Positions 7,815 to 17,420 are shown, counted from the stretch's first letter. The stretch: DNA of 64,000 nucleotides from Oscillospiraceae bacterium (GCA_015069205.1 SVIZ01000002.1:1-64000); one strand, 5' to 3'. Notes: generated by a model not told the origin, from the letters alone. Program-made: numbers and translations.

Positions 7815-9560
7815 ATGTCCGCTGAAAGAACATTCAGTCTGCTTTTCCCGAGAGGAACAAAAGTTAACTTTAAAAAGTTAGAAGATTCGGCCTTTCACGA
7901 CCTGGGTCTTGATGTAATAACCAAAGAAGTAACTTCCGAACCCAAGGAGCAGGTGATCGTATCTGAGATCCTGTCCAATCTTACTGCCGATCCTGCGGTC
8001 ACGAATTACAGGCAGGATGTTTTCGAGGACCTCAAAAACCTTCCTGATGTATGTACAAAACTTCAGGAGCTCTTTGACAAGATCGACTTTAACAAGAATT
8101 TCGGTGCCATCAGAAAGTCCAAAGACGAAGTCGAGGGACTCTGGTATCTTATGCACCGCTTAAACCAGTACCGCGATTACATCACATGCGTTGACGCGCT
8201 CAAGGACTGTCTGAGCGATGAGAGGATCAAGTCAGAAGGACTTAAGGGTTTTAAGGCGTATATTGATGAAGTTTACTCTGATGCGCATTTCCATGAACTC
8301 AAAAAAGATCTCGAAAAGATCACGACAGATGCTTCCGAGATCCAGAGCGTTACCATCGGAATCAATGTAAACTCAAGGCTTGAAGCGACCAGCATGGGCC
8401 TGATCTCCGTTAACAACAAGCCATTTAAAAAGTCCAATATCGTAAGCAATATCGCAGACAGCCTGTCTTCAGGCGATAAGATAAATGACGGCAACGAATG
8501 GAACGGTGACATGCATTACCGTCAGGTGGATGCTAACAAGGATGGCGGCGTTCTTGCCCAGCTTGAAAACCTGGCGAAATTCCAGGCTGCATCTTCAAGC
8601 AGTAATTTCCTGATCCGCAACCAGACAGTGTCTTCTATAGTTTCCGGTGACGGCATAGCGAATTCGACATTCTATCTGGATAACATCCTCAACAAGATGC
8701 TCGACACACTCTCAAAAAATTTGAGAAGGACACTTGATAAGTATTCGGATATGGCGATCAGCATAATCGCCGATATCATCCCTGAATTTGTTTACTACAT
8801 AAGATTTGCGGAGTTCATGAAAAAGCTCGAAGCAAAGGGCTTTAAGCTTACTAAGGCAAAGGCCGTTAAGGACGGCAGTCTTGCGATGGATGCAAAGGGC
8901 TTTTATAACTTCAAGCTCGCAGTAAATCTTGCAAATCCGAAAGAACTCGTCGTGAACGATCTCGTTTTTGATGATGAACACAGGATCTATATCCTCACAG
9001 GTGCCAACAGAGGCGGTAAGACCACTGCGACACAGGGTATCGGACTGCTCTTTGCTCTTGCGCAGGGCGGTGTATATGTGCCCGCTGATTCATTTGAATT
9101 CGCACCTGCAGACTGCATTTACACGCACTTCCCGGCAGACGAGGACAAGACGATGGACCTCGGCCGTCTTGGCGAAGAGTGTGTCAGGTTCAAAGAGATA
9201 TTCACTGAGTCCACAAGCGACAGCTTAGTTCTCATGAACGAGACATTCTCGACCACGTCTTTTGAAGAAGGCTATTACATTGCATGTGATTCCATCAAGG
9301 CTCTTCTTACAAAGAATGTAAGGACTATCTACAATACGCATATGCACAAGCTCGGCATAGATTGTGCCGGTTTTTCCGATTCTTCAGCAAAGGCAGCTTC
9401 GCTCATTGTTAAGAGTGACGGCGGCAACCGTTCGTTCAAGCTTGAGATCGCACCGCCGGAAGGTTCTTCCTACGCTGCTGATATCGCCAGGAAATATGGT
9501 GTCACGTTTGAGATGCTTACGGGCGGAGCCGGCAAAAAGACTGCCGGAGATGAAGCATGA
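7815..9560 (+). CDS. MutS-like DNA mismatch-type ATPase (domain III/V only)
   Basis: 581 aa. It has the MutS core lever/clamp-like helical region and the C-terminal ABC-type ATPase, but lacks the N-terminal mismatch-binding domain. Walker A is GANRGGKTT (near residue 396), followed by MDLGRLGEECVRFKEIF and Walker B LVLMNETFSTTS (near 470). This resembles the small MutS-family ATPases of Clostridia whose role is not established; it is not MutS1 or MutS2 (no Smr domain). The start is taken at ATG 7815 because GGAGGATATATCT precedes it; an in-frame TTG 33 nt earlier has no ribosome site. Its TGA overlaps the next gene's ATG by 4 nt. Confidence 0.83.
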   Translation: MSAERTFSLLFPRGTKVNFKKLEDSAFHDLGLDVITKEVTSEPKEQVIVSEILSNLTADPAVTNYRQDVFEDLKNLPDVCTKLQELFDKIDFNKNFGAIRKSKDEVEGLWYLMHRLNQYRDYITCVDALKDCLSDERIKSEGLKGFKAYIDEVYSDAHFHELKKDLEKITTDASEIQSVTIGINVNSRLEATSMGLISVNNKPFKKSNIVSNIADSLSSGDKINDGNEWNGDMHYRQVDANKDGGVLAQLENLAKFQAASSSSNFLIRNQTVSSIVSGDGIANSTFYLDNILNKMLDTLSKNLRRTLDKYSDMAISIIADIIPEFVYYIRFAEFMKKLEAKGFKLTKAKAVKDGSLAMDAKGFYNFKLAVNLANPKELVVNDLVFDDEHRIYILTGANRGGKTTATQGIGLLFALAQGGVYVPADSFEFAPADCIYTHFPADEDKTMDLGRLGEECVRFKEIFTESTSDSLVLMNETFSTTSFEEGYYIACDSIKALLTKNVRTIYNTHMHKLGIDCAGFSDSSAKAASLIVKSDGGNRSFKLEIAPPEGSSYAADIARKYGVTFEMLTGGAGKKTAGDEA

Positions 9561-10378
9561 ACATAATCGATATAACCCGCGCGGACGATACATCGATAGA
9601 CGTCTATGTATCCTGCTCGGAGCCGCAGCTCCGCCACTACAGGGATCCTGAAGGCGGAGTGTTCATTGCCGAGAGCTGCAAGGTCATTGGCCGTGCCTTA
9701 GATGGCGGCATGAAGCCCGAATCCGTTCTCGTAAGCGCAGCTGTTTTCGATAAGGAAGAAGTAGCTTCTCTGTTGACGCGCGTAGGAGATGTGCCGGTTT
9801 ACCGCGCACCTTCTGACGTAATGGAGAAGATTACCGGATACCATTTAACAGGCGGCATCCTCTGCTCAATGACAAGGCCGGAACTCCATGTGGCATCTTC
9901 GATACTTGATGCATCTGCTCCGCGGTCGCGCATCGCTGTTCTTGAGAACATAGTCAATCCGACAAATGTCGGCGCAGTATTCAGAAGCGCTGCTGCATTC
10001 AACATCGATGCGGTGCTCCTCACAGAAGGCACTTGCGATCCTCTGGAGAGAAGGGCGATGCGTGTCGGAATGGGCACGATGTTCCAGTTGCCGTGGACGT
10101 TCATCGGTAAGGAAGATGTGTGCGGCACACTGAGGTCACTCGGATATAAGACCGCTGCTCTGGCACTGGTCGACGATTCGCTCACGCTTGATAACCCTGT
10201 CCTGAAAGACGAGCCCCGCCTCGCAGTCCTTATCGGCAATGAAGGCAACGGACTTACGGAGGAGACCATCTCGGGCGCTGACTATAAAGTGATCATCCCG
10301 ATGTCCCATGAGGTGGATTCATTGAATGCGGCCGCCGCAAGTGCAGTTGCTTTCTGGGAACTCGCCGGAAGACCGTGA
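9557..10378 (+). CDS. SpoU/TrmH family RNA 2'-O-ribose methyltransferase
   Basis: 273 aa. An N-terminal substrate-binding domain (about 1-105) is followed by a SPOUT domain with all three motifs: NPTNVGAVFRSAAAF (motif 1), VLIGNEGNGL (motif 2) and IPMSHEVDSLNAAAASAVAF (motif 3). It uses S-adenosylmethionine to methylate a ribose 2'-OH in rRNA or tRNA; the exact nucleotide cannot be told. The ATGA overlap with the MutS-like gene indicates coupled translation. Confidence 0.92.
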   Translation: MNIIDITRADDTSIDVYVSCSEPQLRHYRDPEGGVFIAESCKVIGRALDGGMKPESVLVSAAVFDKEEVASLLTRVGDVPVYRAPSDVMEKITGYHLTGGILCSMTRPELHVASSILDASAPRSRIAVLENIVNPTNVGAVFRSAAAFNIDAVLLTEGTCDPLERRAMRVGMGTMFQLPWTFIGKEDVCGTLRSLGYKTAALALVDDSLTLDNPVLKDEPRLAVLIGNEGNGLTEETISGADYKVIIPMSHEVDSLNAAAASAVAFWELAGRP

Positions 10379-10463
10379 TCAAGGCTGACTGATACTGAGC
10401 AAAAAAAGTCGGGATTTCCGCAAGGGGCATAGGATACTATTAGCTCACGAAGGAGGTGAGCAG

Positions 10464-11339
10464 ATGGACGAACAGAGAGCAGCCGTACGTAGGATGCAGG
10501 ACTACATAAGCGGTCATATCAACGAAGGAATCGATATTGCCGAACTTGCGAAGGCGGCCTCTTTCTCACCATGGTACGCAAGGAAGATCTTCATTAAGCA
10601 TCTCGGCATGACACCGGCCGTTTATATCAGGCGCCTTAAGCTGTCGAAGTCTGCTTTGAGACTGCGTGATGAAGAGTGTCAGATCCTTGACGTTGCCATG
10701 GATATGGGATTCGGAAGTGTCGACGGATACCAGCGCGCGTTCAGACGTGAATTCGGCGTTAATCCGAAAGAGTACTCCACAAGTCCGGTCCCCATCTGGC
10801 TCTTTACTCCCAGTTTCATCATGGAAAACGAAAGGACAGTGAGCAATATGAGTGATATCAGAAACGTATTTATTCAGGTCGTCGAAAAGCCTGCAAGAAA
10901 AGTCATCATCAAGAGAGGCGTTAAAGCCACAGAATACTGGAGTTACTGCAAGGAAGTAGGGTGTGATGTCTGGGGACTTCTTACCAGCATCAAGTCAATA
11001 AGCGGCGAGCCCGTCTGCCTCTGGCTTCCCGAACACCTCAGAAAGCCCGTTACTAACGAATATGTTCAGGGTGTTGAAGTAGAGATCGATTATTCCGGAT
11101 CTGTTCCCGAAGGATTTGAAGTGATCGACTTGCCCGCTTCGACATATCTTCTTTTCAGAGGCGAGCCCTTTGCTGAAGAAAAATACGAGTCGGCGATCGG
11201 CGAGATCTGGGATGCCGAAAAAAAGTACAACCCCGAATTCATCGGCTACACCTGGGATGACCAGAATCCAAGGATCCAGCTTGAGCCTGTAGGCGAGAGG
11301 GGATACATCGAACTTGTGCCGGTCAAGAAGATCGGCTGA
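10464..11339 (+). CDS. AraC family regulator with GyrI-like effector domain
   Basis: 291 aa. The first ~105 residues are an AraC/XylS double helix-turn-helix (ISGHINEGIDIAELAKAASF, LDVAMDMGFGSVDGYQRAF, FGVNPKEY). Residues ~125-290 form a GyrI-like / SOUL-type small-molecule binding domain. This is the Rob/MarA-like layout seen in regulators of multidrug or stress responses, with DNA binding N-terminal and ligand binding C-terminal. An excellent ribosome site (GAAGGAGGTG) precedes ATG 10464. It ends at its own terminator. No obvious target gene adjoins it. Confidence 0.9.
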   Translation: MDEQRAAVRRMQDYISGHINEGIDIAELAKAASFSPWYARKIFIKHLGMTPAVYIRRLKLSKSALRLRDEECQILDVAMDMGFGSVDGYQRAFRREFGVNPKEYSTSPVPIWLFTPSFIMENERTVSNMSDIRNVFIQVVEKPARKVIIKRGVKATEYWSYCKEVGCDVWGLLTSIKSISGEPVCLWLPEHLRKPVTNEYVQGVEVEIDYSGSVPEGFEVIDLPASTYLLFRGEPFAEEKYESAIGEIWDAEKKYNPEFIGYTWDDQNPRIQLEPVGERGYIELVPVKKIG

Positions 11340-11361
11340 TCTAAGCTTGAATATGAACTTG

Positions 11362-11391
11362 AAGGTCTGCCTTTTGGGGCAGGCCTTTTTT
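11362..11391 (+). terminator. Terminator of the AraC-type regulator gene
   Basis: A 10-bp stem AAGGTCTGCC / GGCAGGCCTT (one G-U pair) with a 6-nt loop, running into TTTTTT. It is also a plausible partial terminator for the convergent tautomerase gene. Confidence 0.85.
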
Positions 11392-11415
11392 CATAAAGCG
11401 TATTTCAAATGTGGT

Positions 11416-11757
11416 TCAGATACTCCAGTTTTCTCTGGGAGGGTCGTTGATAACGATAAACACGTCTTTGGGATCGATCTTAAGGTTGCTGCTGAGCTTG
11501 TCCTTTATCGCGGTGATCGCGCCCTGCTTCTGTCCGGCGGTTCTGCCGGGGAAGATCGTGAGTTCTATGATCATGAAGTTGTCCGACTTGAAGTCCGGGA
11601 ATTCGAAGTCCGCTTTGTCGTACTCGATTATGCGCTGGAATCTGTCCCAGTCTTCGATGCCCAAAGCTTCGACGAGCCCTGCATGAACACAATCAAGGAC
11701 GCCCTTCTTAAATTCCGAACTCTTGCCTTTGAGCATTTCAATCTTAACCAGCGGCAT
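11416..11757 (-). CDS. Tautomerase superfamily protein
   Basis: 113 aa. The mature protein begins with Pro after the initiator Met (MPLVKIEM), the catalytic N-terminal proline of the 4-oxalocrotonate tautomerase / MIF fold. Its length suits the larger fused beta-alpha-beta type (Tautomerase_2-like). ATG 11757 is preferred over an in-frame start 24 nt upstream because it places Pro at position 2 and has AGGAAGGTGA upstream. The substrate is not predictable. It stands alone between convergent and co-directional neighbours. Confidence 0.85.
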   Translation of the reverse strand: MPLVKIEMLKGKSSEFKKGVLDCVHAGLVEALGIEDWDRFQRIIEYDKADFEFPDFKSDNFMIIELTIFPGRTAGQKQGAITAIKDKLSSNLKIDPKDVFIVINDPPRENWSI

Positions 11758-11806
11758 ACGATTCACCTTCCTATTTCCCAATCTGCGTCAATTATAGCAA
11801 ATATAA

Positions 11807-11837
11807 GGCCCCCGCTTCTCAGAGTAAAGCAGGGGCC
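11807..11837 (-). terminator. Terminator of the lipoprotein gene at 11868
   Basis: Stem GGCCCC-(C)-GCTT / AAGC-(A)-GGGGCC. On the minus strand it follows the 11868 stop by about 30 nt and runs into TTATATTT. Confidence 0.65.
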
Positions 11838-11867
11838 TGATTTCAGTTAGGAACTGAAAAGGAGGGC

Positions 11868-12995
11868 TTAATAGATGGTTCCGACGACGGGCTGCAGGTA
11901 GTAGTCTGAGCCGGACGTGACGGGTTCATAGCGGGTGCCGGAGTAGGTGTCGCTCCAGCCGTTGTCTGCGTAGTAGACGTCGCCTGTCTGGGTGTCGTAA
12001 ACGCGCTCTCTGCCGAGGGTTGCGTCACTGTATTCCTGTGAGGAGATGTCGCTTACGTGGTTGCTTCTTTCCCAGCTGTCCATGATCATGTCGCTTGTCT
12101 GGTTTGCGTTGTACATGATGTAGTTGGATGTCTGGAAAGTCTGCTGCCAGACGATGTTGCGGTCAGTGTAGTAAGCGTCGGTGAATTCGAGCGATGCGTA
12201 GATCTGGAGCATTACTCCGAGCCAGTCGGTGAAGTCCTCGACGGGGAGCATGATGCATGTCGTGCCTGCTGCGAGATCCCAGTCCATCTGCTGATAATAC
12301 ATGGGGGTGTCGACCAAAGAGGATGTGAAGATGCCTTCGTACTGGCGGCCGTTGTTCATGTCCTTGATGTTGGCCTGGAGGAAATAGTCGCCGTAACCGT
12401 TTTCGCCGAGAGTATCGATGAGCTCGAAATCAGTGTATCCGAAGCGGTCGCCGGAGTTCTCGAAAAGCGAGAGCGCGGTTGCTTCAGGGCTGATGTAGCC
12501 GTACTCGGTCGTCTCAAAACCGTAGGAGGCGGTTACGTCCATCCAGTACTCGAAGTTCTCTTCGGAGGGGTAGCTTACGAACGAGGTGCCGAAGTAGAAG
12601 AACTTCTCGTCGTAGTTGTCGTAAACGACGACCTCATAGCTGATTACGTCGTAATCGTGATAGAAAACCGTCCAGCCTTCAGGGACATTGATCTTGAAGT
12701 AGCCGTCGGGTGATTCGTATGTTGTCCAGTTGATGCTGGCGTTTTCGGTGGGCTTTATTTGGACCGGAGCTTCGGTCGGAACGGGAGAAGGAGTGGGAGT
12801 CGGATCCTTTCGCTCTGTAGTCTCGCGGGTTGCGCGGGTGGGCTCGGAATCGTCGTCGTCATCGTCATCGGCATCGTACTTGGAGTCACGGTCGTTAGAG
12901 CTCCTTCCGCTGCCTTTTTTCGATGAGCTGCTGCATGCGGAAAATGAAGTCAATGCAAGGCAAAGAGCCAGAATTAAAGCAATCTTTTTCTTCAT
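11868..12995 (-). CDS. Lipoprotein of unknown function, Asp- and Pro/Thr-rich linker
   Basis: 375 aa. The signal peptide MKKKIALILALCLALTSFSAC ends in a lipobox (FSAC), so the protein is anchored on the outer face of the membrane. A low-complexity stretch follows with a run of Asp (about residues 42-50) and a PTPTPSPVPTEAP linker. The globular part (from ~88) starts TTYESPDGYFKINVPEGW, as in PsbP/DUF1795-like lipoproteins that begin with 'F.i..P.gW'. No catalytic motif is seen. The ribosome site is AAGAAGGTG. Confidence 0.8.
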   Translation of the reverse strand: MKKKIALILALCLALTSFSACSSSSKKGSGRSSNDRDSKYDADDDDDDDSEPTRATRETTERKDPTPTPSPVPTEAPVQIKPTENASINWTTYESPDGYFKINVPEGWTVFYHDYDVISYEVVVYDNYDEKFFYFGTSFVSYPSEENFEYWMDVTASYGFETTEYGYISPEATALSLFENSGDRFGYTDFELIDTLGENGYGDYFLQANIKDMNNGRQYEGIFTSSLVDTPMYYQQMDWDLAAGTTCIMLPVEDFTDWLGVMLQIYASLEFTDAYYTDRNIVWQQTFQTSNYIMYNANQTSDMIMDSWERSNHVSDISSQEYSDATLGRERVYDTQTGDVYYADNGWSDTYSGTRYEPVTSGSDYYLQPVVGTIY

Positions 12996-13127
12996 AGTGT
13001 CACCTTCTTCGCATAAAATTTATAACTTTAGATTAGCAAGCACCTGTGAAGACGGTATTTATCAGGATTGAAGATTGTGTTACCCAGGAGTTAACAAAGA
13101 ATATTAAATATATTTATATGATGAATG

Positions 13128-13136
13128 TGCTATAAT
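13128..13136 (+). promoter_or_regulatory. Extended -10 promoter for DUF4250-gpmI
   Basis: TGC followed by TATAAT (13131-13136) forms an extended -10; the -35 region is only AT-rich. Transcription would start about 25 nt before the 13170 gene. Confidence 0.6.
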
Positions 13137-13169
13137 TGGCGCGGCAAAAACGATTAGAGGTGTTTTAAG

Positions 13170-13355
13170 ATGACCCTGCCCAAAGATCCGTTCATGCTTT
13201 TGAGCTATATAAACACGCAGCTTAGGGACAACTTTTCGAGCTTGTCGGAACTGGCTGCGTCTCTTGGCGAGGATGAGGAACAGATCAGCAAGACGCTTGC
13301 GGGCGCGGGATTTATCTACGACAGCGGACTTAACCGGTTTGTCACCAAAGAATAA
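13170..13355 (+). CDS. DUF4250 domain protein
   Basis: 61 aa. The sequence start (LPKDPFMLLSYINTQLRDNF) and the end (YDSGLNRFV) match the small DUF4250 family of Clostridia as I recall it, with the central part a predicted helix-turn-helix-like hairpin. Function unknown. The ribosome site is TTAGAGGTG. It is 19 nt upstream of gpmI and shares its promoter. Confidence 0.85.
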   Translation: MTLPKDPFMLLSYINTQLRDNFSSLSELAASLGEDEEQISKTLAGAGFIYDSGLNRFVTKE

Positions 13356-13374
13356 TTTTTAAAGGAGAACATAT

Positions 13375-14967
13375 ATGAAACGCAGACCTGTAGTACTTAT
13401 GGTTCTTGACGGTTTCGGACTTTCCGAAAACAAGGAATACAACGCCATCGAGATGGCTAATACTCCCGTTATCGACAAGCTTATGGCTGAGTGCCCTTTC
13501 GTTAAGGGTTACGCTTCCGGACTTGCAGTCGGACTTCCAGACGGTCAGATGGGCAACTCTGAGGTAGGCCACATGAACATCGGTTCAGGCAGAATCATCT
13601 ACCAGGACCTTACACTCATCACAAAATACATTGAGGACGGCGTCTTCTTCAAGAACGAGGAACTCCTCCGTGCGATCAACAACTGCAAAGAGAAGAATTC
13701 AGACCTTCACGTTTGGGGTCTCCTCTCTGACGGCGGCGTTCACTCACACAACACACACCTTTATGCAATCCTTGAGCTCTGCAAGAAGGAAGGCTTCGAC
13801 AGAGTTTATGTTCATCCTTTCTTCGACGGACGTGACACACCTCCGGCATCAGGTAAGGATTACCTCCAGGCTCTTGTAGACAAGATGGCTGAGATAGGTG
13901 TCGGTAAGGTTGCTTCAATGTCCGGCCGTTACTATGCAATGGACAGAGACAACAACTGGGACAGAATCCAGACTGCTTACGATTCACTCGTATTGGGCGA
14001 GGGCGTTAAGGCTACAGATCCCGTTGCTGCTATGCAGGCTTCTTACGACGGCGGCGTAACGGACGAGTTCGTTCTTCCTACGGTTATCGTTGACGCTGAG
14101 GGCAAGCCCGTTTCAGTTGTTAAGCCTAACGACTCTGTTATCTTCTTCAACTTCCGTCCTGACCGTGCAAGAGAGATCACAAAGGCTTTCTGCTACAGTG
14201 ACGAAGATATCGCAGCACAGCCCGGTGACGCTTCTGATACAAAGTGCATCAAGTACTTGAAGAGAGCTAACGGCTTCATGCCTCTCACATATGTATGCTT
14301 CAAGGATTACGACGAGCTCATTCCCAACAAGTTCGTTGCATTCAAGAAGGAAGAGATCAAGAACACATTGGGTGAGTACCTTGCAGCAAACGGCCTCAAG
14401 CAGCTCCGTATCGCTGAGACAGAGAAGTATGCTCACGTTACATTCTTCTTCAACGGCGGTGTCGAAGAGCCCAACAAGGATGAGGACCGTACACTCGTTC
14501 CTTCACCCGCAGTTGCTACATACGACCTTAAGCCTGAAATGAGCGCTCCCGAAGTTTCCGAGAAGCTCGACGCAGCTATCTGCTCAGATAAGTACGATGT
14601 AGTAATCATCAACTTCGCTAACCCTGACATGGTCGGCCACACAGGCGTTCTCGAGGCAGCCATCAAGGCAGTTGAGAGAGTTGACGCTTGCGTAGGCGGC
14701 GCTGTTGAAGCAGTTAAGAAGATGGACGGCGTCCTCTTCATCTGTGCTGACCACGGCAACGCTGAGCAGATGATGAACCTCGAGACAATGCAGCCTCACA
14801 CTGCACACACAACGAACCCCGTTCCGTTCATCCTCTACAACTACGATCCTGCTTACACTCTCCGTGAGGGCGGCCGCCTCTGCGACATCGCTCCTACACT
14901 CCTGGAGATCATGGGACTTCCTCAGCCTGCTGAGATGACAGGTGAGTCATTGCTCATTAAGAAGTAA
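13375..14967 (+). CDS. gpmI: 2,3-bisphosphoglycerate-independent phosphoglycerate mutase
   Basis: 530 aa, a usual length for iPGM. It converts 3-phosphoglycerate to 2-phosphoglycerate in glycolysis with two Mn ions. It begins VVLMVLDGFGLSE (metal-binding Asp), has the phospho-acceptor Ser in GQMGNSEVGHMNIGSGR, the substrate loop FFDGRDTPP, NFRPDRAREIT, and the C-terminal metal ligands in ADHGNAEQM and PHTAHTTNPVP. Codon choice is markedly biased, as for a highly expressed gene. The ribosome site is AAGGAG and it is followed by a strong terminator. Confidence 0.97.
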   Translation: MKRRPVVLMVLDGFGLSENKEYNAIEMANTPVIDKLMAECPFVKGYASGLAVGLPDGQMGNSEVGHMNIGSGRIIYQDLTLITKYIEDGVFFKNEELLRAINNCKEKNSDLHVWGLLSDGGVHSHNTHLYAILELCKKEGFDRVYVHPFFDGRDTPPASGKDYLQALVDKMAEIGVGKVASMSGRYYAMDRDNNWDRIQTAYDSLVLGEGVKATDPVAAMQASYDGGVTDEFVLPTVIVDAEGKPVSVVKPNDSVIFFNFRPDRAREITKAFCYSDEDIAAQPGDASDTKCIKYLKRANGFMPLTYVCFKDYDELIPNKFVAFKKEEIKNTLGEYLAANGLKQLRIAETEKYAHVTFFFNGGVEEPNKDEDRTLVPSPAVATYDLKPEMSAPEVSEKLDAAICSDKYDVVIINFANPDMVGHTGVLEAAIKAVERVDACVGGAVEAVKKMDGVLFICADHGNAEQMMNLETMQPHTAHTTNPVPFILYNYDPAYTLREGGRLCDIAPTLLEIMGLPQPAEMTGESLLIKK

Positions 14968-14996
14968 TCCTTTATAGGAAATCGAAAAAATAATCA

Positions 14997-15030
14997 GGGC
15001 TGTCTCTTAAATGAGGCAGCCCTTTGTTTT
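14997..15030 (+). terminator. Terminator of gpmI
   Basis: Stem GGGCTGTCTC / GAGGCAGCCC with loop TTAAAT, then TTTGTTTT. The same ten-base arms recur after nrdD at 60194. Confidence 0.9.
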
Positions 15031-15089
15031 ATGCTTTATAATATATATAAGTTTTTCTTTGATAAGCCGTTGATGTTTATGGGGGTAAT

Positions 15090-15866
15090 ATGGCTGAACA
15101 GAAAGCAAAACTCAGTAAGTTGTGTCTGACAGGATTTATTCTTGATGTTCTGTCGCCTTTTGCGCTGGCGTTATCCACATGTTTTTTTTGGAGATTAGAC
15201 AATGCAGTCTATTTTACTATTCTAGTAGTTTTGGCCTGCATGCCGTTTATCGGAATGATCTTATCCATTATTGGACTTGTCACAGCCAGGAAAAAAGGCC
15301 GGAAAGGCAAGGGACTGGGCATAGCGGGAATCGTTCTGCCAGCTGTTTATGCGGTGGTTGTTGTCATAATATTCGCTTCTATGGTTTTCATGATAAAAGG
15401 AGCAGAAAAAGCCGGGAAAGAAAGGGCACAAAGCAGTGACGTGTATTGTTTGGATGGCATCACCGGCTTACCTGAAAATACTCAATATAATGTCAGCAGG
15501 TACAGGGTGCCCTATGACTATGATTTTGATTCTCCTGACGCATTCGCCAGTGAAGCAGAACTTAGTTCATATGCTGAGAGCAAGCTCGATGAAATAACAG
15601 ATATTAATTCCATACGTGCCAAGGGCACTTATCAGGAATATGTTTTCATCATTATCAGAATTGACCGGTTTAATCAGTGGGTTGCCGATGATCATTTGGC
15701 AACCTTCGACCATACAAATGATGGATATGGCGTTATCAGTTACAAGCAAACGTCGATAACCTCATCCGCCGCGTCCCATCGGCTGAACATGTACAAGGAT
15801 CCGTTAGACAGATTCATAATCCTTACCAACTGCAACGACAACAAGGTCATTACGGATTTCTTCTGA
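15090..15866 (+). CDS. DUF4190-like membrane protein
   Basis: 258 aa. Three hydrophobic segments in the first ~110 residues, with the Gly-rich GLVTARKKGRKGKGLGIAGI turn typical of DUF4190 proteins, then a soluble extracytoplasmic part of about 150 residues. There is no enzymatic motif. The ribosome site is a G-run (GGGGGTAAT). The TGA ends at 15866, directly beside the stop codon of the convergent lipoprotein gene, with no base between and no terminator. Confidence 0.7.
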   Translation: MAEQKAKLSKLCLTGFILDVLSPFALALSTCFFWRLDNAVYFTILVVLACMPFIGMILSIIGLVTARKKGRKGKGLGIAGIVLPAVYAVVVVIIFASMVFMIKGAEKAGKERAQSSDVYCLDGITGLPENTQYNVSRYRVPYDYDFDSPDAFASEAELSSYAESKLDEITDINSIRAKGTYQEYVFIIIRIDRFNQWVADDHLATFDHTNDGYGVISYKQTSITSSAASHRLNMYKDPLDRFIILTNCNDNKVITDFF

Positions 15867-17420
15867 TCATCCCTTCTTAAACGCCATCGTTATCGTGTCG
15901 GAGCCAAGAAGCTTCTTGGCATCAGCATCGTTGACGGGAGAAGTGACGGTGATCACGCCGTAGTTGTCGATGGTGCCGGTCATGGTGTCGGTAGCAGACT
16001 TCAGCGTGACAACATTGTCGTTGAGAGTAAACGTGCCTGAACTCTCAAGGCCTGCGGTGTTTATCGTCTCAAGGTTTGCGGTGACCTGGGCGAGGACCTG
16101 TGCGCGCATGTCGGCGTAGTCCTTGTAGCCGGCGATCTTGGCGAGTGCGTCGAGGCCGTAACTCGATGTGGTACCGAGCATGTTCATTATTATCTTGTCG
16201 ATGTTGGTCTCAATGAATGTCTTGATGTTGGCGACGAAGGCATCGCGGTCGACGGTGACAGTGTACTTGCCGTCCTTGAGGACGAGTGTTGTCGTGATAT
16301 AGATCCTGCCTTCAAGACCGGAAGGCATGGTGATGCCGAACTCTTTGCTGACATACGAGATGAACTTGTCGGTGATGTCCAGCGTTGAAGTGTAGGTGCC
16401 GTCGATGTTTTTTAGATTGATCGAGAATTTCTTGTAGGCGAGGAAGGCCGTGAATTCTGGGGAGTCGAGGTTTGTGATGAACCAGTCCGGGCCGTTGCGG
16501 ACGAGCTCGCAAGTGTAGGAATAAGTGACGGTGTCACATGCAGCCACTGCTTCTGTGATGTCGCTGATCTTGCTGAACTGCTTGCCTGCGAGGGTGCCGA
16601 AATCAGCCATGGTGATTCGGATCACGACAGAGCCGCTCTTGCCGTCGATAGTGAGTGTGGATTCATCGATCTCACAGACCATCGTGCTTCTGACGGCGTC
16701 GCGGAATGCGATCTCTTCTTCTGTGGGATCTCCGTTAACGTCGAAAAGCTGACCTACATAAGACGCAATGTCGGGGGAACCGGAATCCTTATCTGAAACT
16801 GCATATAAGGCAGCAACGCCGGGCTCGTCTTCGACGACTGCCTTGGCGACGAGTTTTGCGGTGTCGATGAGGGTGCCTTTGCCGATGGGTGGCATCTTGG
16901 ATAAGAATGCGTAGATGTCCTGGAATTCGGTTGAATTAAAGTTGGTTATGTACCATTCCTTTTCCACTCTGGCAAGTTCTGCTGTGACGGTGATGGTTTT
17001 CTTTGCGCAGTTGGGGACTGCATCTGCGAGGGCCTGGGCGTCTTTGTAGTCGCCGTCCATGAGGGCTTCATGATCAGCCATTGTGAAGGTGATCACGACA
17101 GAGGCAGTGTCCTTTTCGATCTGGACGGATGAGCTGTCAACTTCGTAGGTGATGGATCTCATCATCTGCGCTGCGTAAAGGCACTCTTCGTTGTCGTAGT
17201 TTGCGATGTCGAGAGTGTTCTTGAATGAGGCTTTGAATTCGCGGTCGAGGCCGTCGGTCTTGCGTAATATGTCAGATGAATCGCCGAGCGTTATGGACTC
17301 TGCAAAAGCATTTGCCGCATCAACTACCTTGTTCTTCCGGAAGAGCGAGCAGGAACAAAAGACCGGGAGCAGAGCCAAGATCAAAACGGCTGTTAGATTC
17401 CTTGCAAATGACTTGTTCAT
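15867..17420 (-). CDS. Lipoprotein with two repeated NTF2-like domains
   Basis: 517 aa. The signal peptide ends VFCSC, a slightly irregular lipobox. The body contains an internal duplication: residues ~55-175 and ~195-330 share the order 'MRSITYEVD / MVCEID', 'ASVVITFTMADHEAL / GSVVIRITMADFGTL', 'WYITNFNSTEFQ / WFITNLDSPEF'. Each unit resembles the DUF4878/NTF2-like fold of extracytoplasmic lipoproteins. The C-terminal 180 residues form a different domain ending KLLGSDTITMAFKKG. The start is ATG 17420, with AAGGA upstream; an in-frame TTG lies 15 nt earlier. No ligand is predictable. Confidence 0.75.
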   Translation of the reverse strand: MNKSFARNLTAVLILALLPVFCSCSLFRKNKVVDAANAFAESITLGDSSDILRKTDGLDREFKASFKNTLDIANYDNEECLYAAQMMRSITYEVDSSSVQIEKDTASVVITFTMADHEALMDGDYKDAQALADAVPNCAKKTITVTAELARVEKEWYITNFNSTEFQDIYAFLSKMPPIGKGTLIDTAKLVAKAVVEDEPGVAALYAVSDKDSGSPDIASYVGQLFDVNGDPTEEEIAFRDAVRSTMVCEIDESTLTIDGKSGSVVIRITMADFGTLAGKQFSKISDITEAVAACDTVTYSYTCELVRNGPDWFITNLDSPEFTAFLAYKKFSINLKNIDGTYTSTLDITDKFISYVSKEFGITMPSGLEGRIYITTTLVLKDGKYTVTVDRDAFVANIKTFIETNIDKIIMNMLGTTSSYGLDALAKIAGYKDYADMRAQVLAQVTANLETINTAGLESSGTFTLNDNVVTLKSATDTMTGTIDNYGVITVTSPVNDADAKKLLGSDTITMAFKKG

